A stretch of 17,794 nucleotides of DNA from contig FR895434.1 in the NCBI GenBank assembly GCA_000435595.1, positions 17,754 through 35,547 on the forward strand, given 5' to 3'. Of this stretch, positions 13,540 to 17,794 are shown in pieces; the stretch's first letter is position 1, and the number at the start of each line of letters is the position of its first letter. Below the pieces are notes generated by a model, which made no database searches, had not been told where the DNA came from, and saw only the letters and a list, made by a program, of their open reading frames with translations. Source of the stretch: Firmicutes bacterium CAG:882 (lineage in GTDB: Bacteria > Bacillota > Clostridia > Lachnospirales > Lachnospiraceae). Both the position numbers and the translations under genes were made by a program.

Positions 13540-13570
13540 AAGGACTGAAGAATTTCAGTCCTTTTGTTTT
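13540..13570 (+). terminator. Rho-independent terminator behind the tRNA fragment
   Basis: AAGGACTGAA (13540-13549) pairs with TTCAGTCCTT (13554-13563), a perfect 10-bp stem with a 4-base loop, followed by a T-rich run. It sits right behind the tRNA end, as a native tRNA terminator would, and also ends transcription coming from the repressor/DUF2726 genes. Confidence 0.82.
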
Positions 13571-13582
13571 ATAAAAATGCCA

Positions 13583-13611
13583 TTGACATACTTATAACGC
13601 TACGATATTAT
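13583..13611 (+). promoter_or_regulatory. Promoter with operator for the 60-residue gene
   Basis: -35 TTGACA (13583-13588) and -10 TATTAT (13606-13611) with a 17-base spacer. The spacer contains TTATAACGCTA, which begins a near-palindrome ending TTATAA; the same 11 bases recur in the promoter at 13836-13864. Confidence 0.75.
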
Positions 13612-13635
13612 AAAGCAAAAGAAGGAGGTAAAACA

Positions 13636-13818
13636 ATGTCAGTAACAGAAGCGCAGAAAAAAGCAACAGCAAAATATGAAAAGGAAAATTATGATAAAGT
13701 TCTTGTAAGATTTCCGAAGGGGACAAAAGAACTGATACAGAAATCAGGAGCAACCAGTGTTAATGGATATATTATAAAATGTGTATTGGATAGCCTTGCA
13801 ACAACAGAAAATAAATAA
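13636..13818 (+). CDS. Small Arc/antitoxin-like DNA-binding protein
   Basis: A 60-residue basic protein from the ATG at 13636, with GGAGG six bases upstream. After a charged N-terminal helix (AQKKATAKYEKENY) comes a strand KVLVRFPKGTKELI, then helices KSGATSVNGYIIKCVLDSL. Strand followed by two helices of this kind is the layout of ribbon-helix-helix (Arc/CopG-like) DNA-binding proteins, in which residues of the VLVRFP strand contact DNA. No toxin partner follows it directly; the next genes form their own pair. Its promoter carries an operator motif also found before that pair, so it may control both. Function as repressor or orphan antitoxin is inferred. Confidence 0.7.
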   Translation: MSVTEAQKKATAKYEKENYDKVLVRFPKGTKELIQKSGATSVNGYIIKCVLDSLATTENK

Positions 13819-13835
13819 ATGTTTTGTTTAATCTC

Positions 13836-13864
13836 TTGACATTATAACGCTATCGTTATATAAT
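13836..13864 (+). promoter_or_regulatory. Promoter and palindromic operator of the toxin-antitoxin pair
   Basis: -35 TTGACA (13836-13841) and -10 TATAAT (13859-13864) with a 17-base spacer. The spacer is almost filled by the palindrome TATAACG-CTAT-CGTTATA (13843-13860), so a protein bound there would block the polymerase. Autoregulation is usual for such operons. Confidence 0.82.
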
Positions 13865-13910
13865 GGTATTATCAAAAAGAAATATGAAATATAAACAACA
13901 GGAGGAAATA

Positions 13911-14150
13911 ATGCAGATAGAGTATAAAAGAAAAGCAGTAAAATACATCAATTCTTGTGATACTATTACAAAAAAGAGATTAAAAGAAGCAATCGAAAAG
14001 ATACCTTCAGGAGATATAAAGAAATTACAGGGGTATGACAATGACTATCGTTTAAGAGTAGGAGATTTAAGAGTACTTTTTGAAATTGCAGATGATACTA
14101 TTACAATAAAAGACATAGCTCCAAGAGGTCAAGTATATAAAAAAATATAG
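13911..14150 (+). CDS. RelE/ParE-superfamily toxin
   Basis: A 79-residue protein from the ATG at 13911 (AGGAGG six bases upstream). It follows the small RelE-type toxin pattern: N-terminal helix pair (YKRKAVKYINSCDTITKKRLKEAI), the IPSGDIKKLQGY turn, then beta strands DYRLRVGDLRVLFEI and TITIKDIAPRGQVYK. RelE proteins cleave mRNA in the ribosome; Arg residues in the LRVGDLRVLFE and PRGQVY segments are the usual catalytic or RNA-contact positions. The toxin gene comes first, with its partner 13 bases downstream, an order that occurs in some families. It is outside the phage operon, just beyond the tRNA scar, and may stabilise the region. Confidence 0.85.
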   Translation: MQIEYKRKAVKYINSCDTITKKRLKEAIEKIPSGDIKKLQGYDNDYRLRVGDLRVLFEIADDTITIKDIAPRGQVYKKI

Positions 14151-14163
14151 GAGGGATGAAAGA

Positions 14164-14349
14164 ATGAGCAGAGAAACAATAAAAAATATGATTAACTTTA
14201 TACCTGAAGAAGATATAGATACAATTTACAAAGTCTTAATCAGATTTATACCAGAAGATAAGCCGTCACAAGATGAAATTGAAGCAATTGAAGAAGCAAA
14301 CGCTGATAAAAGTCCTACAATATCACATAATGAAATAAATTGGGATTAA
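14164..14349 (+). CDS. Antitoxin partner of the RelE-type toxin
   Basis: A 61-residue acidic protein starting 13 bases after the toxin stop, with GGAGG before the ATG. The N-terminal part (MSRETIKNMINFIPEEDIDTIYKVLIRFI) is helical, and the C-terminal part is acidic and probably unfolded alone (DEIEAIEEANADKSPTISH, ending NEINWD). That end would wrap around the toxin, as in other RelB-like pairs. Firmicute proteins with this build are often found beside small RelE toxins. It is followed by a strong terminator. Identification rests on size, charge and linkage. Confidence 0.75.
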   Translation: MSRETIKNMINFIPEEDIDTIYKVLIRFIPEDKPSQDEIEAIEEANADKSPTISHNEINWD

Positions 14350-14354
14350 AAGCT

Positions 14355-14392
14355 AGCCGGAGGCATTATGATAAGCTTCCGGCTTTTGTTTT
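14355..14392 (+). terminator. Rho-independent terminator of the toxin-antitoxin operon
   Basis: AGCCGGAGGC (14355-14364) pairs with GCTTCCGGCT (14375-14384), a 10-bp stem with one G-T pair and a 10-base loop, followed by TTTTGTTTT. Confidence 0.87.
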
Positions 14393-14474
14393 GCCACAAA
14401 TTAAGACATATATATTTAAGTACATTCCGACCTTCACCGAACCTACCATGTGACGCTTTATCTTTCTAGCTGCA

Positions 14475-14518
14475 TACTGTGCGTGTGCGGTCAGCCCCCA
14501 TCGCCTACTTGCTTAACA
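14475..14518 (-). repeat. 44-bp inverted repeat, right copy
   Basis: Reverse-complement copy of 67-110 with two mismatches (14478 and 14509). Its outer end, at 14518, coincides with the point where recognisable esterase coding sequence begins, so the repeat marks a real junction. The roughly 80 bases between the terminator at 14392 and this repeat are noncoding and show nothing else recognisable. Confidence 0.85.
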
Positions 14519-15102
14519 CAGGACATGGCTGGGGAGGTATAAGAAGGGCGCAGGATAAGATATGCAGGACAATAAAGAATACATCACTTACGGTTATAAC
14601 GGATTGCGGAAATAAGAAAAATATTCATCCGACTGATAAAAAGACAGTGGGTGAGAGGCTTGCAGATAATACACTTAAGGATATATACGGAGTAAGCGGG
14701 TATAATGGCAACGGCGCAAGGCTAAGGGATTATGAAATTATATGCAGGAATGGCCAGCCGGGAATCCTGCTTCATTTTGATGGAGCGGAAGAAGGATTTT
14801 ATGGAAAATGGCAGGACTGTGAAGGTGCGGCACATCAGGATGAACTTGTAAGTCGGGACGGTTGTGAGATATTGAGCGGAACAGGCTTTGAAATAGGAAA
14901 TGGAACGGGAAAGCAGGCACTTGAAGCTGATATCGAAAAGGCAATGTATTACCCGGCGCGGGCGCAGATACTCGGAGGAGATATTTTTATATATAACCCT
15001 CAGGCAACGGAGCCGGTGTGTGCAAGATACGGAAATGATAATTATTTCAGACCGATTTTTCTTGACAAAAAGGGCAGACCGATTGTACCATTTTGGATAT
15101 GA
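14519..15102 (+). pseudogene. Sialate O-acetylesterase, C-terminal remnant
   Basis: From GHGWGGIRRAQ onward the frame matches the C-terminal part of sialate O-acetylesterases (SGNH hydrolases). The segment WGGIRRAQDKI, the catalytic-His motif NIHPTDKKTVGERLA and the terminal beta domain ending GRPIVPFWI are all present. About 195 residues remain of a protein normally about 500-650 long, and the N-terminal part with the catalytic GDS serine is gone. An open frame continues upstream through the 44-bp repeat (an ATG at 14479), but those codons belong to the repeat and not to the enzyme. The native enzyme removes O-acetyl groups from sialic acids, typical of mucus-living gut bacteria. The gene was presumably cut by the rearrangement that placed the repeat here. 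Confidence 0.8.
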
Positions 15103-15151
15103 TGAATATGTTCTGGCAGATAAAATGTACAGGCATGGAAATGAGGTAATT

Positions 15152-15724
15152 ATGAGAGTTGGAATGGGATATGATGTTCATAGATTGGTTCCTGACCGCG
15201 ATTTGATAATAGGTGGAGTTAAGATTCCTTATGAGAAAGGACTTCTGGGACATTCTGATGCGGATGTGCTTCTGCATGCGATAATGGATGCTCTTCTTGG
15301 AGCAGCAGCACTTGGTGATATTGGAAAGCATTTTCCTGATAATGACCCTGAGTATGAGGGAGCTGACAGTCTTGCTTTATTAAAGAGAGTGGGCGAGCTT
15401 TTGTCCGAGGAAGGGTATGTGATAGAGAATATAGACAGCACAATCATTGCGCAGAAGCCGAAGATGGCGCCGCATATTGAACAGATGCGAAAGAACATTG
15501 CCGATACGCTTGGACTTGACATTACGAGAGTTAACGTCAAGGCAACCACAGAGGAGGGGCTTGGCTTTACCGGAACGGGTGAAGGAATTTCCTCGCAGGC
15601 GGTGGTGCTTATAATGTCGGTCGAGAACTATATCTATGACAACATTGCGAGGGGGCAGTTCATATCGAGCGATGCACCTGCTGGTGGCTGTGCGGGATGT
15701 CAGGGCTGTCGTAAGAACGGTTAA
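15152..15724 (+). CDS. ispF: 2-C-methyl-D-erythritol 2,4-cyclodiphosphate synthase
   Basis: IspF converts CDP-methylerythritol 2-phosphate to the cyclic diphosphate in the MEP isoprenoid pathway, as a cytoplasmic trimer. The metal ligands Asp8 and His10 (GYDVHRL) and His42 (GHSDADVLLHA) are present, as are the DIGKHFPD loop (55-62) and the conserved KATTEEGLGFTG and GEGISSQAV segments (130-151). The start at 15152 is set by the protein's conserved beginning MRVGMGYDVH. The family usually ends near residue 157; this protein runs to 190, with an extra tail containing C-A-G-C-Q-G-C (Cys180, 183, 186). It lies between the esterase remnant and the cysteine genes and is followed by a separate promoter. 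Confidence 0.95.
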   Translation: MRVGMGYDVHRLVPDRDLIIGGVKIPYEKGLLGHSDADVLLHAIMDALLGAAALGDIGKHFPDNDPEYEGADSLALLKRVGELLSEEGYVIENIDSTIIAQKPKMAPHIEQMRKNIADTLGLDITRVNVKATTEEGLGFTGTGEGISSQAVVLIMSVENYIYDNIARGQFISSDAPAGGCAGCQGCRKNG

Positions 15725-15731
15725 AAAAAGA

Positions 15732-15760
15732 TTGACAAAATCGGTCGTCGTGCATATTCT
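15732..15760 (+). promoter_or_regulatory. Promoter of the cysE-cysS operon
   Basis: -35 TTGACA (15732-15737), 17-base spacer, -10 TATTCT (15755-15760). Transcription would start near 15767 and run into the T-box leader. Confidence 0.8.
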
Positions 15761-15766
15761 ATTAGT

Positions 15767-16040
15767 GGAAATGACTTTAATATTCAGATGCTTAGAAGGA
15801 AAAGAGTAGCGAGGTGTTCATTGTTTCAGAGAGAAGAGCTCATCTTTTACAGATGATGGTGGAAGTTCTTTACATGGATTTTGCGAAGTGCGTTCCGGAG
15901 CATATCGGGGGAAACAGAGTATCCCGGTACGGCGGACACCGTTAACAGTCGTCGAGATAGGAGGCGTGAGCCTCTTAAGTAGAGTGGAACCGCGATAACC
16001 TTGCCTCTATAGTTTTTATGGAGGCAGGGTTTTTGTTTTA
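15767..16040 (+). promoter_or_regulatory. T-box riboswitch leader, probably cysteine-specific
   Basis: The leader contains the T-box core AGAGTGGAACCGCG (15981-15994), whose GGAACC-type bulge pairs with the CCA end of uncharged tRNA. A terminator stem CCTTGCCTC (15999-16007) with GAGGCAGGG (16021-16029) and a T-run follows at once. Upstream lie stem I with an AGAGAAGAG-type start near 15828 and several further helices. TGC triplets at 15882-15884 and 15889-15891 are possible cysteine specifier codons; I cannot fold the RNA to choose. When cysteine tRNA is uncharged, the antiterminator forms and cysE and cysS are expressed. The downstream genes agree with cysteine as the sensed amino acid. Confidence 0.9.
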
Positions 16041-16066
16041 CATAAACATATAAAAAGGAGAGACTC

Positions 16067-16693
16067 ATGTTTGAAATCATTAAACAGGAGATTGCGATAA
16101 TACGCGACAGGGATCCTGCAATAAAGTCGGATATGGAGGTCTTTTTGTACCCGTCGTTCAAGGCGATTTTAAAATACAGGAAGGCGCATAAACTCTATGA
16201 GAAAAAGCATTATTTCCGCGCACGTCTTATATCTCAGAGGGCCGCGAGAAAGACGGGGATAGAAATTCACCCTGGTGCTGCGATAGGAAAAGGACTTTTT
16301 ATAGATCACGGACATGGAGTTGTCATAGGTGAAACCGCTATAATAGGCGACAATGTAACACTCTATCAGGGTGTGACACTTGGAGGTACCGGAAAGCAGA
16401 AGGGCAAGAGACACCCGACGCTCGAGGACAATGTGATGGTCGGCTGTGGTGCGAAGGTACTCGGTGACATAACCATAGGTGCCAATTCAATGATAGGCGC
16501 GGGATCGGTTGTGCTTAACGATGTGCCGCCTAATTCAACAGTGGTAGGCGTTCCGGGGCGCGTCGTAAAGCGGGACAATGTGAAGATACCGAGTGCGGAT
16601 CTTGACCAGGTGCATCTGCCTGACCCTGTAATGAACGATATACAGCAGTTGAAAGAGACGGTCGCAAGACTGGTAAAACAAATGGAGGAATAG
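16067..16693 (+). CDS. cysE: Serine O-acetyltransferase
   Basis: CysE acetylates L-serine with acetyl-CoA to O-acetylserine, the first step of cysteine synthesis. The protein has 208 residues, the short Firmicute form rather than the ~270-residue enterobacterial form. A helical N-terminal part precedes a left-handed beta-helix of hexapeptide repeats starting about residue 64. Typical motifs are IHPGAAIG (67-74), the active-site DHGHGVVIGETA (80-91), YQGVTLGGTGK and the lid-like GVPGRVVK. AAGGAG lies before the ATG. It is under T-box control and followed by cysS after six bases, so cysteine supply and cysteine charging are co-regulated. Confidence 0.96.
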   Translation: MFEIIKQEIAIIRDRDPAIKSDMEVFLYPSFKAILKYRKAHKLYEKKHYFRARLISQRAARKTGIEIHPGAAIGKGLFIDHGHGVVIGETAIIGDNVTLYQGVTLGGTGKQKGKRHPTLEDNVMVGCGAKVLGDITIGANSMIGAGSVVLNDVPPNSTVVGVPGRVVKRDNVKIPSADLDQVHLPDPVMNDIQQLKETVARLVKQMEE

Positions 16694-16699
16694 ATTACA

Positions 16700-17794
16700 A
16701 TGGAAAACAGAATTCGTTTTTTTAACACACTGACAAGAAATGTTGAGCTGTTTGTTCCGAACGAGGACGGAAAGGTTAAGATGTACACCTGCGGACCTAC
16801 GGTGTATCACTATGCACACATCGGAAATTTGAGAAGCTACATTATGGAAGATATTCTTGAAAAGACACTCCGCTATGTAGGATATGATGTAAAGAGAGTG
16901 ATGAACATCACGGATGTCGGGCATCTTTCAAGCGATGCGGATACCGGTGAGGATAAGATGCTTAAAGGCGCTAAGAGAGAGCACAAGACGGTCATGGAGA
17001 TTGCTAAGTTCTATACGGACGCATTTTTATCTGACTGCAGCAAGTTAAATATCCGCATACCCGATGTCGTTGAACCTGCAACCAACTGTATACCTGAGTT
17101 CATCAACATGGTGAGCGTGCTTCTTGAAAAAGGATATGCTTATATTGCGGGTGAAAATGTATATTTTGATACCTCGAAACTTAAGGACTACTATGTGTTC
17201 TCAAGCCAGAGCGAGAAGGAACTTATGGTCGGGGTGCGCGACGACGTCAGCGAGGATACCAACAAGAGAAATAAGGCGGATTTCGTTCTCTGGTTCACGA
17301 AGTCGAAGTTCGATAATCAGGAGCTTAAATGGGATAGCCCTTGGGGAGTGGGCTATCCGGGATGGCATATTGAGTGCTCATGCATAAGCATGAAGCATCT
17401 TGGTGAGTATATGGATATTCATTGCGGTGGCGTCGATAACATCTTCCCTCACCACACGAATGAAATTGCACAGAGTGAATCATATCTCGGGCACAAGTGG
17501 TGCAACTATTGGTTCCACGTTCATCACCTCAACGACAAGACGGGAAAGATGAGCAAGTCGACGGGAAATATCCTCACAGTTTCAGTGCTTGAGGAGAAGG
17601 GCTACGACCCGCTTGTATACAGAATGTTCTGCCTTCAGTCACATTACCGCAAGCCTCTTGAGTTCTCCTACGAGATTATGGACAATGTGGCAGCAGCTTA
17701 CAACAAGCTTGTGAAGAAAATCGGAACTCTTAAGGACGAGGGAGAGATTGACAAGGAGGCATTTGATAAGTATAGAGAATGTTTTATCGACGCT
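16700..17794 (+). CDS. cysS: Cysteinyl-tRNA synthetase, 5' part
   Basis: Class I synthetase that charges tRNA-Cys. The first 365 residues are inside the window; the gene continues beyond the right edge. Zinc ligand Cys31 and the HIGN signature (40-43) lie in CGPTVYHYAHIGN. The GWHIECS segment, the zinc/substrate region FPHHTNEIAQSE and KMSKS (283-287) are intact. ATG at 16700 follows GGAGG in the end of cysE by ten bases. The missing part would be the anticodon-binding helical bundle. No damage is visible, so it is cut only by the window. Confidence 0.97.
   Translation, partial: MENRIRFFNTLTRNVELFVPNEDGKVKMYTCGPTVYHYAHIGNLRSYIMEDILEKTLRYVGYDVKRVMNITDVGHLSSDADTGEDKMLKGAKREHKTVMEIAKFYTDAFLSDCSKLNIRIPDVVEPATNCIPEFINMVSVLLEKGYAYIAGENVYFDTSKLKDYYVFSSQSEKELMVGVRDDVSEDTNKRNKADFVLWFTKSKFDNQELKWDSPWGVGYPGWHIECSCISMKHLGEYMDIHCGGVDNIFPHHTNEIAQSESYLGHKWCNYWFHVHHLNDKTGKMSKSTGNILTVSVLEEKGYDPLVYRMFCLQSHYRKPLEFSYEIMDNVAAAYNKLVKKIGTLKDEGEIDKEAFDKYRECFIDA

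Noticed and set aside
14479..14518. ATG at 14479 as start of an intact esterase-like gene
   Set aside because: Those codons are the 44-bp repeat; homology to the enzyme begins only after it and the catalytic N-terminal domain is absent.
15806..15818. GTAGCGAGG near 15808 is the complement of the tRNA fragment's acceptor end and might be a second attachment site
   Set aside because: Only about nine bases match, and the position lies inside the T-box leader.
1..17794. CRISPR arrays, insertion-sequence transposases, complete tRNA or rRNA genes
   Set aside because: Scanning by eye found no regularly spaced direct repeats, no transposase motifs, and only the tRNA 3' fragment.

Overview
The window looks like a chromosome segment of a low-to-moderate G+C Gram-positive bacterium, most likely a Clostridia/Lachnospiraceae-type gut commensal. 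Supporting signs are consensus Shine-Dalgarno sequences (GGAGG) before nearly every gene, TTGACA/TATAAT promoters with 17-bp spacers, a T-box leader in front of cysE-cysS, the neighbouring ispF, and phage morphogenesis genes without an outer-membrane secretin, which fits a single-membrane host. The species assignment is inference.

Layout. (1) Positions 1-110: a flank with overlapping self-complementary segments, then a 44-bp repeat that recurs inverted at 14475-14518. (2) Positions 111-376: noncoding DNA with a leftward rho-independent terminator and a large nested palindrome, a candidate origin, packaging or recombination site. (3) Positions 377-11651: one long, tightly packed leftward operon that reads as an integrated filamentous phage (inovirus-like). 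In transcription order it holds three unrecognised early proteins, a candidate ssDNA-binding protein, a 43-aa membrane protein, an internal terminator, a 730-aa secreted and membrane-anchored pIII-like protein, a run of small membrane or secreted proteins (candidate coat proteins), a Zot/pI-type assembly ATPase without a membrane segment, a rolling-circle-type replication initiator, a XerC/D-type tyrosine recombinase and a plasmid-like DNA-binding protein. No terminase, portal, tail or lysis gene is visible. (4) Positions 11816-11868: the control region, with one strong leftward promoter and two copies of the palindrome CGTAA-N4-TTACG. (5) Positions 11879-13466, rightward: an XRE-family repressor and two membrane-anchored accessory proteins, the first with a DUF2726 nuclease-like domain. 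(6) Positions 13492-14392: the 3' part of a tRNA-Met(CAT) gene with a terminator (an integration scar), then a small antitoxin-like/DNA-binding protein and a RelE-type toxin-antitoxin pair whose promoters share an operator motif. (7) Positions 14475-15102: the second 44-bp repeat, abutting a sialate O-acetylesterase gene that lacks its N-terminal part. (8) Positions 15152-17794: host housekeeping genes ispF, a T-box leader, cysE and the 5' part of cysS.

How it fits together. The XRE protein probably holds the leftward promoter shut in the lysogen. On release, one transcript would supply DNA-binding, coat, assembly, replication and recombination functions, with a terminator at 9929-9978 stepping expression down between the early/ssDNA-binding block and the pIII-like/assembly block, as in Ff phages. 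The rightward genes next to the repressor would be expressed in the lysogen, and their placement suggests a protective or exclusion role. The exact ends of the integrated element are not settled by this window: three boundary signals (44-bp inverted repeats, tRNA fragment, truncated esterase) do not agree on one simple integration event.
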